A stretch of DNA of 64,000 bases. It comes from Kaistella pullorum. Lineage in GTDB: Bacteria > Bacteroidota > Bacteroidia > Flavobacteriales > Weeksellaceae. The stretch covers positions 124,001 to 188,000 of the forward strand of contig NZ_JACSPS010000003.1 of assembly GCF_014837035.1 (NCBI RefSeq), given 5' to 3'. The notes below the pieces were generated by a model, which was not told the DNA's origin, ran no database searches, and was given only the letters and a program-made list of their open reading frames with translations. The position numbers and the translations under genes are program-made. This document shows, one piece after another, positions 43,294 through 52,919 of this stretch (position 1 is its first letter; every line of letters begins with the position of its first letter).

Positions 43294-43821
43294 CTACTGG
43301 AAGAACACCATGATGAGCGACAGCACAAAGCCGATGCCCGCATAGATCATCCCACGGCGGAACGCTTTTGATTTGAAATTAAACATCCAAAAGGATGAAA
43401 TCACGAAAAAGAACAGCACCAGCCCGAAAAGCGTATTGAGTGAGGCATAGCGGTGTTTGGAGGTGGATTTGTGCAGTTCATTGAACTTTTCGAGCACGTA
43501 CGGAAGCTGCATTTTAGAATATTTTGCCTCGCCGGTCTTTACGTTGTATGTTCCCTGCTCAAATTTTCTTAGATCGCCTTCACTGCCTTTGAATTCTACG
43601 TTTCGCATTTTGATTTCCTTTGCGAGTTCCTTTTCGGTAAGGCTTGGTCTCAGAACCACTTCATACTTGTTCTCTTTTTTAAGGAAATTGGTGTCGCGGT
43701 AAATGAGTAAAACACCGCTGATCGCGTAAACCGCCATGATCCCGGCCGTAAAATAGCCTAAATAACGGTGCAGGATGCGCATCGTAGCCTTCACATTCTG
43801 TTTTTTCTTTTTAGATTCCAT
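43294..43821 (-). CDS. PepSY-associated membrane protein
   Basis: 175 residues. The start MRILHRYLGYFTAGIMAVYAISGVLL matches the first helix of PepSY-TM proteins; a soluble part of about 85 residues follows, then two helices at the end. PepSY-TM proteins accompany siderophore receptors and may reduce iron or protect against proteolysis. It lies 94 bp after the TonB receptor gene on the same strand, which supports a link to iron uptake. Confidence 0.75.
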   Translation of the reverse strand: MESKKKKQNVKATMRILHRYLGYFTAGIMAVYAISGVLLIYRDTNFLKKENKYEVVLRPSLTEKELAKEIKMRNVEFKGSEGDLRKFEQGTYNVKTGEAKYSKMQLPYVLEKFNELHKSTSKHRYASLNTLFGLVLFFFVISSFWMFNFKSKAFRRGMIYAGIGFVLSLIMVFFQ

Positions 43822-43915
43822 AGTTTTTTAATGTTTAATTTGACTTTTAATGATAAAAGTGGAAACCTGAATTTCCACTATTTATCGCTGAATTTAATTT
43901 GATATTTGTTTTTTC

Positions 43916-46132
43916 TTAAAGCTTGTAAGTAAATGTGAGATAAAAATTCCTCGGCGTGATCGGGTTCACCGAATAGTTTTCGTGATAGTTGTAATTCACC
44001 GTGTCGAACAGGTTTCCTACTTTGGCCATCACGCCAAATTTCTTCCAGTCGTACCCTGCCGACAATGCAACAGTGGCATAATCATCAATCGGCAACAGTC
44101 TTGAAACGCCGTTTCGCGTATCGATGGTTTCTTTGGTATCATTCCAACCCGCGATTCTGTCACCCACAAAATAAACGCTGGCACCAAGTCTCAAACCTTC
44201 AACATATTGGGTAAATGTGTAAAAAACAGATGCGTTCGCAGTAGTAGCCGGCGTTCGCACAAGTCGCTGATTTTCCACATAACCAAAATCCACTGGCGTA
44301 TCAAGGTAAACTGAATGGTTGTAAGATGCACCCGCAATTATCGAAAGGTTTGGCAACGGATTACCGGTAATATCGAGTTCTACACCGCGGCTGCGCATCT
44401 TTCCGGCAAATTCTTTAATGGTGGAATCGTTATTAACCTGACCCTGAGCATTAAATTCCGCCATTTGGTAAAAGTTTCGGTTTTCAATCTGGTAAAGCGA
44501 AAGGTTCAAAGCTACCGTATTGTTCCAGAAATTCTTTTTCATACCCAACTCGAACTGATCGATGATGGAAGGTGTGAGTGAGTTTTCGTAGATATCGCGA
44601 CCGGTATTTGCAGAAAACGAATTGGTATACGTGGCAAAAACAGAAAGATTGTCATTCGGCATATACACCAAACCTGCTTTGGGTGAAAAGGCCCTGTCCA
44701 CAGTTCCTGCGGTCAGTCCTGTCTGGTTGGAAGCGAAAGACTTCTTCTCAGTATCTTTATTTTCAATATAAGACCATCTCAAGCCAGCCAATACTTTAAA
44801 CTGTTCGGTAATACTGATGAAATCCTGTGCATAAATTCCAAAACGCTGCGTTGGGATCCGCGTTCTGTCTCTTTTGGTTGAAGTGGGCATTGCACCGCTG
44901 GCCCAGGAAGAAGGGTCGTCAAGATATACTAAACCGTTGGTCGCGTTGCCGCCCGTTCCATAAACTGTTTGCGACAGATCAAAAGCGTACGCATCCGCGG
45001 TGCCGTAATCACCATCTGTTCCGATGAGGATCTTGTGATTTAATTTCCCGGTGTTGAATTCACCGTTTAAATTTAGTTGTAAAGAAGTATAATTCTGCTC
45101 GTTATACGTCTTGTTCACCGGACGGTTCCATTTCAGGCGGTCTGCATTATCGTAGGTCCAGGTAACCCTTTCAGTTGAGAAATAATCTTTCGTGTAATTT
45201 TGGTAAGAAGCAACGGTATTAAGTGTCCACAAATCATTGAACTGATGATTAAATGTGATTCCAGCCGTGGCTTGCTGCGTATTCTGATATTGCCAGTCAG
45301 CTCCCAAAAAGGAGTTACGTGGCAGAAAAGTGTTGAGTGAATAAGATTTGTCACGGTTCTCTATGGCACCAATTCCGAAATCAGGCGTGAAATCATTTCT
45401 AAGATAATCAGCCTCAACGATCAGCTGAGATTTTTCACCGATATTGAAAAGCAAAGAAGGATTGAAATAATATTTTTGAGATTCTACCACATCACGGAAA
45501 CTTTCAGCGGTTTCATAGGTACCGTTCACACGAAATGCAACTTTCTTGCTCAGCGGTCCATAAAAATCAACAGTAGGCTTGTAAGTGTTCCAGCTTCCGA
45601 CATTCAGACCGGCGCTTCCACCGAAATTAAACCTGGGTTTCTTGGTTACAAGATTCACCACGCCGCCTGCAGCCACGTTACCATAAAGCATTGCGTTGCC
45701 TCCCTTCAGCACTTCTACCCGCTCCAGACCCGAAGTTTCAGGAAAAACACCGCTGTTTACCCGCGAACCATTCTTAAAAATATTGTCATTTCCGAAATTG
45801 AAGCCACGTCCACCAAAGCTGTCCTGCGAATTTCCGCGGGATGATGTGATATAAAGTCCATTCACATTCTGTAAGACGTCACTCAACTGTTTTGCCTGCT
45901 GTTGCTCGATGATCTCGTGCGTCACGATAGCGATAGGCTGCGGATTCTCCATCACCGTGAGATTAGATTTCGTGGTGAACGTTTTTGCAGTATTCGGGTT
46001 TCCGGTTTTGTGAAGGTTGATATCTTCAATCTGCTGTACGCGCAACGTGTCGTTTTCTGGGTTGAAACTCATCTGCGCGGTAGCCGAAACGCTTATAAAA
46101 AGTAATCCTACGGCAACAATCTGCTTTTTCAT
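43916..46132 (-). CDS. TonB-dependent siderophore receptor
   Basis: 738 residues. Signal peptide about 1-19. The plug domain starts near residue 60 (PQPIAIVTHEIIEQQQAKQLSDVL, broken here only by its natural variation; RGNSQDSFGGRGF; ERVEVLKGGNAMLYG). A 22-strand barrel follows, ending in the terminal strand PRNFYLTFTYKL. The FhuA/FpvA-like plug and size indicate a ferric siderophore receptor; the ligand is unknown. Preceded by a consensus promoter with two candidate iron operators. Confidence 0.92.
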   Translation of the reverse strand: MKKQIVAVGLLFISVSATAQMSFNPENDTLRVQQIEDINLHKTGNPNTAKTFTTKSNLTVMENPQPIAIVTHEIIEQQQAKQLSDVLQNVNGLYITSSRGNSQDSFGGRGFNFGNDNIFKNGSRVNSGVFPETSGLERVEVLKGGNAMLYGNVAAGGVVNLVTKKPRFNFGGSAGLNVGSWNTYKPTVDFYGPLSKKVAFRVNGTYETAESFRDVVESQKYYFNPSLLFNIGEKSQLIVEADYLRNDFTPDFGIGAIENRDKSYSLNTFLPRNSFLGADWQYQNTQQATAGITFNHQFNDLWTLNTVASYQNYTKDYFSTERVTWTYDNADRLKWNRPVNKTYNEQNYTSLQLNLNGEFNTGKLNHKILIGTDGDYGTADAYAFDLSQTVYGTGGNATNGLVYLDDPSSWASGAMPTSTKRDRTRIPTQRFGIYAQDFISITEQFKVLAGLRWSYIENKDTEKKSFASNQTGLTAGTVDRAFSPKAGLVYMPNDNLSVFATYTNSFSANTGRDIYENSLTPSIIDQFELGMKKNFWNNTVALNLSLYQIENRNFYQMAEFNAQGQVNNDSTIKEFAGKMRSRGVELDITGNPLPNLSIIAGASYNHSVYLDTPVDFGYVENQRLVRTPATTANASVFYTFTQYVEGLRLGASVYFVGDRIAGWNDTKETIDTRNGVSRLLPIDDYATVALSAGYDWKKFGVMAKVGNLFDTVNYNYHENYSVNPITPRNFYLTFTYKL

Positions 46133-46143
46133 TAATAGTTTTT

Positions 46144-46223
46144 ATTTAGAATGATTTAAAATAACGATGCAAATGTAAAAAAGCAAAGCCTTTGGACCAA
46201 ACTTATTTGTAATAATTCTAAAT
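46144..46223 (-). promoter_or_regulatory. promoter of the TonB receptor with two candidate iron operators
   Basis: On the minus strand, TTTG (46198-46201), 20 bp, TACATTTG (46170-46177), a full promoter match. Two 19-bp palindromic sites flank it: 46205-46223 just upstream of the -33 box and 46144-46162 near the transcript start. Each differs from ATTTAGAATNATTCTAAAT at two positions. The arrangement suits repression by a Fur-type regulator; that assignment is inference. Confidence 0.6.
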
Positions 46224-46288
46224 AAAATTCCCTCTTGAAAGCTAACGGGCTGATGATGAAGTAATTTATAAATATGATAAATGTCAGT

Positions 46289-47665
46289 TTAGGACTTTTT
46301 CAACAAAAATCCGAAGACTAAAAAGACCAAACTGATGAGCATATACGTGATTCCGTTGGGTGCCGTGGCAGTTCCAAGCAGCACGACTACGATTCCAAAT
46401 ATGGCTGTCACCGCCATGATTTTTTTTAAAATTTTATTTCCGGTAAAGACATCTTTGCGGAAAAGACGGAAAAGACCGATGAAGAGCGCGCCGTTTACCA
46501 TATATATGAAGACAATCGGGATTGCCGAAATATCGAATCCTCTCTCTGTGAATACCGGCGCTGTGTTGCTCACAAAATAGATGAGCATATACATAATAAT
46601 GATCGCAAGACCCAGCAATGCACTGTTCACGGGCATTTTCGTCTTGGGATCGATAACATCGATATTCAGAAACTTCTTTGCTTTAGGCAAATTTGAAAAC
46701 TGAAACGGTACACGGATGGTTGCCAGTAAAAGACCGTTTGCAGCGCCCAATACAGAGATAATGATGAAAAGCTGCATCACCAGCGCGCCTGTGTTTGAAG
46801 CAACCTTGCGCGAAAACTCCGTGATATAGGTGTCTTTCAAAGCAATGATTTCGTCACCACTCATCCGCAGTACGATTCCCGAATAATAAGAAACGTAAAT
46901 TACCATCACCGCAATTGTCCCAATGATCAAAGCTTTCGGTAGGTTTTTTCGGGAATTTTTTATCTCACCGGAAATCTGTGTCGCGATGTACCATCCGTCG
47001 AACGCAAACGAAATCGGAACAAAACTCGCCGCTACTAAAAGAATAAATGACGGTGAACTGCTGGTATTTTTCACTGCAAAAGCAAAAGTATTGGTTTCCT
47101 CCACGTCGCCCTTCATCAAACTTAAAATACCGATGGAAGCAATCAGAATAAGCGGAAGAATCTTCAGCACCATTGTGAACTGCTGGAAAATCCCACTGCT
47201 TCTGGGCCGGAAAATATTAAAGACAAAAAAAATCAAAACATTTACTAAGCCAATCAGCAAAAAATGAAGATTTCCCGGCGAAAAACTCATGAATTCAGCG
47301 CAGAAATACGCAATATAGATGCCCGAAACGGTAAAGAGAACCGCAGTGAGCAACGGATAGAACAGACTCATGTACATCCAGCCGACGAAATAGCTCGCTG
47401 TCTCACCGAAGCGGAAATTTACATAATTGAGCACGCCACCATCTTTCGGCAACACTTCGGCATAATTCGACATCGAAATGGCACCGAAAACCACACTGAT
47501 CCCGACAATTACAAAACCTAACAGTCCCGCGAGGACATTGCCCTGTGTAGCGACCAAAACATCGTCAACTTTAAAGAATATTCCTGAACCAATGACCTGG
47601 CCGATCACCATCGAAATTGCGGTGAACAGGCCGTATTTGGCCTCGAGCTGCTGGTTTTTCTCCAT
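46289..47665 (-). CDS. APC-family amino acid permease
   Basis: 458 residues with about 12 hydrophobic helices. The N-terminal motif GLFTAISMVIGQVIGSGIFFK is typical of APC transporters (unwound helix 1 with the GSGIF motif). It probably imports or exchanges amino acids with protons or sodium. The substrate is not deducible. No obvious operon partner: the ABC-F gene lies 37 bp upstream. Confidence 0.9.
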   Translation of the reverse strand: MEKNQQLEAKYGLFTAISMVIGQVIGSGIFFKVDDVLVATQGNVLAGLLGFVIVGISVVFGAISMSNYAEVLPKDGGVLNYVNFRFGETASYFVGWMYMSLFYPLLTAVLFTVSGIYIAYFCAEFMSFSPGNLHFLLIGLVNVLIFFVFNIFRPRSSGIFQQFTMVLKILPLILIASIGILSLMKGDVEETNTFAFAVKNTSSSPSFILLVAASFVPISFAFDGWYIATQISGEIKNSRKNLPKALIIGTIAVMVIYVSYYSGIVLRMSGDEIIALKDTYITEFSRKVASNTGALVMQLFIIISVLGAANGLLLATIRVPFQFSNLPKAKKFLNIDVIDPKTKMPVNSALLGLAIIIMYMLIYFVSNTAPVFTERGFDISAIPIVFIYMVNGALFIGLFRLFRKDVFTGNKILKKIMAVTAIFGIVVVLLGTATAPNGITYMLISLVFLVFGFLLKKS

Positions 47666-47701
47666 AAAATTTGAATTACATTTTAAGAATATAACGATGC
47701 G

Positions 47702-49582
47702 TTATTCCTGAAGTTCAAGCCAGCGAAGTTCGAGATTTTCAAGCTCGTCTCCCAACTTCTGAAGTTCTGCAGACAGCGTGGAAATTTTGTCGTAATCGGT
47801 TTCGTTATTCAGTTTTTCAAGGATTTCTGCCCGAAGTTTTTCGAGGTTTGGCATTTCCTTATCGATCATTTCAAGTTCACGCTGCTCTTTGAAACTCAAT
47901 TTCCGCTGCGGTGGTTTTTCGACTTCCGTTTTTGGCGTTGGTGTCTCAACTTTCGGTTTAGCTTCCACCGCCGGACTTTTTTTGCTGAGTTCCTGACTTC
48001 GTACTTCGCGATATTCGGAGAAATTGCCTACGAAACCGCGGACTTTTCCTTCACCCTCAAATGCCAGGACGTGATCCACAATTCTGTCCATAAAATAACG
48101 GTCATGCGATACGATGATCAGCGAGCCCTGAAACTGCAGCAGGAAATTCTCGAGTACTGTGAGCGTCGGAAGATCGAGGTCGTTTGTCGGTTCATCGAAA
48201 ATGAGGAAATTCGGATTCTGATACAGCACGTACATCAGATGCAAACGCCGCTTTTCGCCACCGGAAAGTTTCGAGATCGGCGAATATTGTGTTTGGTCAT
48301 CAAATAAAAACAAGCGCAAAAACTGCGACGCCGAAATTGTGCGTCCGTTCGCCAGCGGGAAATTCTCACCGATTTCTTTAATGAAATCAATCACACGCTC
48401 ATCTTCTTTATACGTAAGGCCTTTCTGCGAGAAATAACCGAATTTAATGGTTTCTCCGGTTTCTATTTCGCCATTATCGTAGGGTTCAAGCCCTTGGATG
48501 ATATTTAAAAGTGTAGATTTTCCGGTACCGTTCTGGCCGATGATGCCCACTTTCTCGCCGCGCTGAAACTGGTAGCTGAAATCTTTAAGCAAAACCTTTG
48601 AACCAAAACTTTTATCGATATGCTTAAGCTCCAGGATTTTTTTTCCGAGACGCTTCATCTCAAAATCCAGTTCCAGACTTTGCTTGCGGGTGTCTTGTTT
48701 CGCTACTTTTTCTGTCTCATAGAAATCTCCGATACGCGATTTCGACTTGGTGGTACGCGCTTTTGGCTGGCGACGCATCCATTCCAGTTCTTTGCGGTAA
48801 AGATTTTGTGCCTTATCGATTGTCGAATTTAAATTTTCTTCGCGGATGATCTTGTTTTCAAGGTACGTCGCGTAACTGCCGTGGTGTACGTAGAGATTGT
48901 TATCCTCCATTTCCCAGATGATATCACACACAGAATCAAGAAAATAACGATCGTGCGTTACGAGCAGCAGCGTGATTTTCGCTTTCGAAAGGTAATTTTC
49001 GAGCCATTCAACCATCTCTACATCAAGGTGGTTCGTGGGTTCATCCATAATTAAAAGGATGTGACGGTGTTCTGCGCGGGTTTCCGTCAAAAGTTTTGCA
49101 AGTGCAACCCTTTTTATCTGTCCGCCGGAAAGCGTTCCCATCTTCGCCTCCAAATCTGTGATTTTTAGCTGCGTGAGAATCTGCTTCATCTCATTTTCAA
49201 GGTCCCAGGCTTTGTGCATCTCCATCTCGGCCAGGGCTTTGTCCATGTCATCTGGATCTTCGGTATGCAGCGCGTGGTGGTAATTCTTTACAGCCATGAT
49301 AGGCGGCGAATCAAGTGTCATCATGAACTCCTCCACCGAAAGTGCGGAATCGAACTCAATTTCCTGATCGAATAAAACAACCTGAATATCTTTATTGATC
49401 ACCACATTGCCCGAATCTGCAATCTCTTTGCCCATCAAAATCTTGAGCAAGGTAGATTTTCCACTGCCGTTTTTGGCTACGATCGCAATTTTATCGCCTT
49501 CATTTACATTAAAGGCAATGTCTTTAAACAATACTTTGAGGCCATAAGATTTGGTGAGATTTTCGGCGGAAACGTAGTTCAT
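47702..49582 (-). CDS. ABC-F family ATPase
   Basis: 626 residues with two ATPase domains in one chain: first Walker A VAKNGSGKST and signature LSGGQIKR, second Walker A GQNGTGKST and signature LSGGEKRR. A linker follows the first domain. A C-terminal helical coiled coil covers about 545-626. No transmembrane part is present, so it is an ABC-F protein (Uup/translation-factor type) acting on ribosomes, not a transporter. Confidence 0.93.
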   Translation of the reverse strand: MNYVSAENLTKSYGLKVLFKDIAFNVNEGDKIAIVAKNGSGKSTLLKILMGKEIADSGNVVINKDIQVVLFDQEIEFDSALSVEEFMMTLDSPPIMAVKNYHHALHTEDPDDMDKALAEMEMHKAWDLENEMKQILTQLKITDLEAKMGTLSGGQIKRVALAKLLTETRAEHRHILLIMDEPTNHLDVEMVEWLENYLSKAKITLLLVTHDRYFLDSVCDIIWEMEDNNLYVHHGSYATYLENKIIREENLNSTIDKAQNLYRKELEWMRRQPKARTTKSKSRIGDFYETEKVAKQDTRKQSLELDFEMKRLGKKILELKHIDKSFGSKVLLKDFSYQFQRGEKVGIIGQNGTGKSTLLNIIQGLEPYDNGEIETGETIKFGYFSQKGLTYKEDERVIDFIKEIGENFPLANGRTISASQFLRLFLFDDQTQYSPISKLSGGEKRRLHLMYVLYQNPNFLIFDEPTNDLDLPTLTVLENFLLQFQGSLIIVSHDRYFMDRIVDHVLAFEGEGKVRGFVGNFSEYREVRSQELSKKSPAVEAKPKVETPTPKTEVEKPPQRKLSFKEQRELEMIDKEMPNLEKLRAEILEKLNNETDYDKISTLSAELQKLGDELENLELRWLELQE

Positions 49583-49743
49583 TTGGAAGGTTTAGATTGA
49601 GCGTAAATTTGAGACTGCAAAAATACTAATATTTAAGCGGATAATGAGGAACGCAGAAAGGCGGTCAACAGGCCGCCTAGGTTTGTCTGCAAGCTTAAAA
49701 GGATTGTCGTGCGGAAAAGTCCCGCTGAACTTCACCTTGGTGA

Positions 49744-50607
49744 TTAATCAATCGTCAGCCTTTTGAGCGACCAAAGACTGCCGTTGTACACATTCACGTC
49801 TACTTTTGTGTTGATTCCATAAACGATTCCGTTCTCCGTAAACTGCCACATATCCCAATTACCGGTAGGTGTAGGCTGCGGCACATCGTTGTAATTGGCG
49901 AGCCAGAGCGGATAATCATCAAATTCGCCCTGCAGGAAATCTTTGTGATAATGGTAATAGGTATAAATGATGGGTTTCACGCCGTACGCTTCCTCGATAA
50001 TCCGGCACCAAATTTTCAGATCTTCGATGAGCTTTGCGTTCGATTTTCGCCGTGGTATTTTTTCGATGTCCAAAACCGGCGGCAAATCTCCTTCCTCAAG
50101 CTTCACATTTTCAAGGAAATTGTTGGCCTGACGCACCGGGTCTTCATCTGCGCGGTAAAAATGGTATGCACCACGGATCAGTTTATGCTTTTTGGCGAGC
50201 TGCCAGAACTCCTCGAAATGTTTGTCTGCACTTCGGTTGCCCATTGTGGCTCTTAAGATTACAAATTCTATAGGAATTGCGCGGTTGGCGATACTCAAAC
50301 TGTCCCAGGCAATATCTTCTTTGCGCTGATAATGGGACATATCAATGCCAAAAGTCTTGTCATTGTAACCGGTAATGATTCTGTTGATGCGCTGCTCTTC
50401 GGCTTCGGTATTGCTCAGGGACTTATGCTCGAATTTATCAAAATACATCGCATAATAGAAGGTGAGCGTTTGTTTAAGGTAAAAACCAGTTCCGATCAGC
50501 GCTGCTATTAAAATTAAAAGCAGGACCTCCCGCCGCAAAAGCCAGTGGCGCTTTCGTTTCTTATGAATTTTCCTTTTCGTCTTTCGCGCTGAAGATTTCT
50601 TTGCCAT
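49744..50607 (-). CDS. membrane-anchored GH25 lysozyme-like hydrolase
   Basis: 287 residues from ATG 50607. A strongly basic N-terminus (KSSARKTKRKIHKKRKRHW) precedes a transmembrane helix at about 26-44. The GH25 domain follows with FGIDMSHYQ, VILRATMGN, LPPVLDIEK and DMWQFTENG. The family cleaves peptidoglycan between MurNAc and GlcNAc. The anchor suggests it acts from the inner membrane into the periplasm. Confidence 0.9.
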   Translation of the reverse strand: MAKKSSARKTKRKIHKKRKRHWLLRREVLLLILIAALIGTGFYLKQTLTFYYAMYFDKFEHKSLSNTEAEEQRINRIITGYNDKTFGIDMSHYQRKEDIAWDSLSIANRAIPIEFVILRATMGNRSADKHFEEFWQLAKKHKLIRGAYHFYRADEDPVRQANNFLENVKLEEGDLPPVLDIEKIPRRKSNAKLIEDLKIWCRIIEEAYGVKPIIYTYYHYHKDFLQGEFDDYPLWLANYNDVPQPTPTGNWDMWQFTENGIVYGINTKVDVNVYNGSLWSLKRLTID

Positions 50608-50640
50608 GGCCTGCAAAAATAGCGTATAAAAATAAAAAAC

Positions 50641-50655
50641 CGTGCAAGGCGCACG
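50641..50655 (-). terminator. terminator of deoC
   Basis: The stem CGTGC / GCACG around AAGGC is followed on the minus strand by GGTTTTTTATTTTT. It lies 33 bp after the deoC stop. Confidence 0.75.
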
Positions 50656-50688
50656 ATTTCCTGATTGTACTTAATGTATTTAAATTAA

Positions 50689-51432
50689 TTAATATCCGTC
50701 CTTAATTTCCTGGTCAGAAACCAATGAAAGCGCAGAAGAAGTTCCGATTCTTTTCACACCCATCGAAATCATTTTTTGGGCATCTTCGGGCGACTTTACG
50801 CCACCGGCAGCCTTAACCGAAAGTTTTCCGGCGTTCTGTATCATCAGTTCAATTCCTTCAAAAGTAGCACCGTTCGGCTTGCCGTCTTCGGTAAGATAAA
50901 AACCTGTAGATGATTTCACAAAGATGTCCGGAAGTTGGTTTTCCTCAAAATTTGCTTCCGCCCATTCGCGGATATCTTTTGTGATCGCTACAATCTGTTC
51001 GTCGGTAAGCGCTGCAATTTCTATAATCCATTTCACCACTTTCCCGTTGTCAACCGAAAGTTTGGTCCCTGAGACAAATTCGTTTTTCACAAGGTCTTTC
51101 TGTCCGGCTTTGTAGGCTTCGTAGTTGATTACGAAATCGAGTTCATCTGCACCGTCCGTGATGGCTTTTTCAGCTTCCACGAGTTTTTCTGCAGTACTTG
51201 CAGTACCTTCATGAAAACCCATTACAGTTCCAACTTTCACGGCCGAACCTTTAGAAACGAGATAATCTTTAATCTCTTTTACAAAATCGGGCCGGATCAT
51301 CACCTCATAAAAACCGTTTTGAATGGCTTCATCGGTAAGTCGATAAACTTTTTGGCGCGTCTCTTCTTCGCTGATGCCCGCCTGAGACGGTGTTTTCAGG
51401 TATGTAGAATCTAAAAATGCAGTGATATTCAT
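50689..51432 (-). CDS. deoC: deoxyribose-phosphate aldolase
   Basis: 247 residues, a TIM-barrel aldolase. The Schiff-base lysine lies in DIFVKSSTGF and the second active-site lysine in VKAAGGVKS. It splits deoxyribose 5-phosphate to acetaldehyde and glyceraldehyde 3-phosphate in nucleoside catabolism. It lies 5 bp after an Lrp/AsnC regulator on the same strand. Confidence 0.94.
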   Translation of the reverse strand: MNITAFLDSTYLKTPSQAGISEEETRQKVYRLTDEAIQNGFYEVMIRPDFVKEIKDYLVSKGSAVKVGTVMGFHEGTASTAEKLVEAEKAITDGADELDFVINYEAYKAGQKDLVKNEFVSGTKLSVDNGKVVKWIIEIAALTDEQIVAITKDIREWAEANFEENQLPDIFVKSSTGFYLTEDGKPNGATFEGIELMIQNAGKLSVKAAGGVKSPEDAQKMISMGVKRIGTSSALSLVSDQEIKDGY

Positions 51433-51437
51433 AGCTT

Positions 51438-51908
51438 TTAAACTTTCAGTTGTCTGTTAATACTTTGTTCGAGGGAGATAAAGGTTTCGGTTCTGGTAAC
51501 GCCTTTCAGTTTCTGCAGCTTGTTCAAAATTTGCATCAGATGATCATTATCACGGCACAGCACTTTAAGAAAAATCGTATAATTCCCCGTCGTATAATGC
51601 GCTTCTACCACTTCGTTTACTTCTTTCAATGCTTTCACCGCATCATGATAATGGCTGGGCTGCTCAAGATAGACACCAATATATGAAACAACGTTATACC
51701 CTATTTTTCGAGGGTTCAGGAATGAAATGGAGTTTTCTATAACGCCCGCCTGCTCGAGTTTTTTGATGCGCTGATGTACGGCCGTGGTAGAGATCCCCAC
51801 ATTTTTGGAGATGTGGGCCAGAGAAGTCTTGGCATTATCCATCAGCATATAAATAATTTCTTTATCCACAGGGTCTAAGTGGTAACTCGAGTTTATTGCA
51901 CTTTTCAT
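51438..51908 (-). CDS. Lrp/AsnC-family transcriptional regulator
   Basis: 156 residues: an N-terminal helix-turn-helix (LDPVDKEIIYMLMDNAKTSLAHISKNVGISTTAVHQRIKKLEQAG in overlapping parts) and a C-terminal RAM domain (VVSYIGVYLE, VVEAHYTTGNYTIFLKVLC). Such regulators sense amino acids or small molecules. Close upstream of deoC (5 bp), so co-transcribed with it; whether it controls deoC is unknown. Confidence 0.92.
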   Translation of the reverse strand: MKSAINSSYHLDPVDKEIIYMLMDNAKTSLAHISKNVGISTTAVHQRIKKLEQAGVIENSISFLNPRKIGYNVVSYIGVYLEQPSHYHDAVKALKEVNEVVEAHYTTGNYTIFLKVLCRDNDHLMQILNKLQKLKGVTRTETFISLEQSINRQLKV

Positions 51909-51937
51909 ATCGTAGTGTTCTATATATTTTTTTAAGT

Positions 51938-52858
51938 TTAATTTAATACCGTTATTACAGGAAAATGATCGCTGTATCCGCCCAGATATCGTTTTCCCGC
52001 ATACGTCCTTGCCGGCCGCTGAGCCAATTTCCGGTTGCTGCTTCTCAACTTCTCGTGAGAGAAAACTTTAGCGGCGGTAAATTTAAGCGGAAAGTCTGAT
52101 TGCTGAAAGTGTTCAGACAACATGATTTGATCAAACGTTTGGCCGCTCTTATTGTGAAACGTAGAGTATATTCCGTTTGTATACAGATCGGCAAAAGGGT
52201 TGAAAATTTGTTTTCCAGAATTGTTTTTAAATATTGGGAGAAGCATCTTGTCATCCGGATTACAATTAAAATCACCCATCAAAATCACTGCTTCGGAATT
52301 GCTGTTTTGTGCGATGTCGGCGGCTAAACGTCTTACAAGGTTTTCGCGCAAACCAAAATTTGCATCTTTATCCTTCCTCGAAGGAAAATGAACGACGTAC
52401 GCGTTAAAAATTTCGTTACAAAACCCGAGTCGCACATGCAGGATATCCCGCGTGTCAAAGACCTGCCCTGATTCTTCCGTCAACCGAATAGTCTTGGAAG
52501 ACAGAATTTCTACTTTTTCGGGATCGTAAAGCAATGCCACATCTATTCCACGTGTATCTGCGGAAGGGAAGTGTACAGCGCGGAAAGCTTTAAAAAAAGG
52601 CAATTCAAGAATATCAGTAAGTGCTTTCTCACCCTGAATTTCCGCAACTCCGAACAACATTGGCAAGACACCTTCGGAAGCCGAAATCAATTCAGCAACG
52701 TGAGCTATCTTATTAAGTTTTTGGCGGTATTTGCGGTCGTCCCAATTTCGTAATCCTGAAATTGTAGGGTCCGCGCTGTGAACAGGAGGCGCGTCCGGCA
52801 GCAATAAATTTTCGACATTATAAAATGCGAAAATCTCCTTCGATCTGTCATATTCCAT
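51938..52858 (-). CDS. endonuclease/exonuclease/phosphatase family protein
   Basis: 306 residues. EEP-fold motifs: FAFYNVENL, VAEIQGEKAL (catalytic Glu), MGDFNCNPDD, and YSDHFPV at the C-terminal end. No signal peptide. The fold covers nucleases and phosphodiesterases; the substrate is unknown. It lies 29 bp upstream of the Lrp gene on the same strand. Confidence 0.88.
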   Translation of the reverse strand: MEYDRSKEIFAFYNVENLLLPDAPPVHSADPTISGLRNWDDRKYRQKLNKIAHVAELISASEGVLPMLFGVAEIQGEKALTDILELPFFKAFRAVHFPSADTRGIDVALLYDPEKVEILSSKTIRLTEESGQVFDTRDILHVRLGFCNEIFNAYVVHFPSRKDKDANFGLRENLVRRLAADIAQNSNSEAVILMGDFNCNPDDKMLLPIFKNNSGKQIFNPFADLYTNGIYSTFHNKSGQTFDQIMLSEHFQQSDFPLKFTAAKVFSHEKLRSSNRKLAQRPARTYAGKRYLGGYSDHFPVITVLN

Positions 52859-52919
52859 CTGCGTGCATACCTTTACTTTTGCAATGTAAAATTACGAATA
52901 ATAATTGGTTATGAGTGGA

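Noticed and set aside
49659-49678. Hairpin AGGCGG / CCGCCT between the GH25 and ABC-F genes
   Set aside because: No T-run on either strand and no known neighbour that needs it; could be a terminator remnant but cannot be supported.
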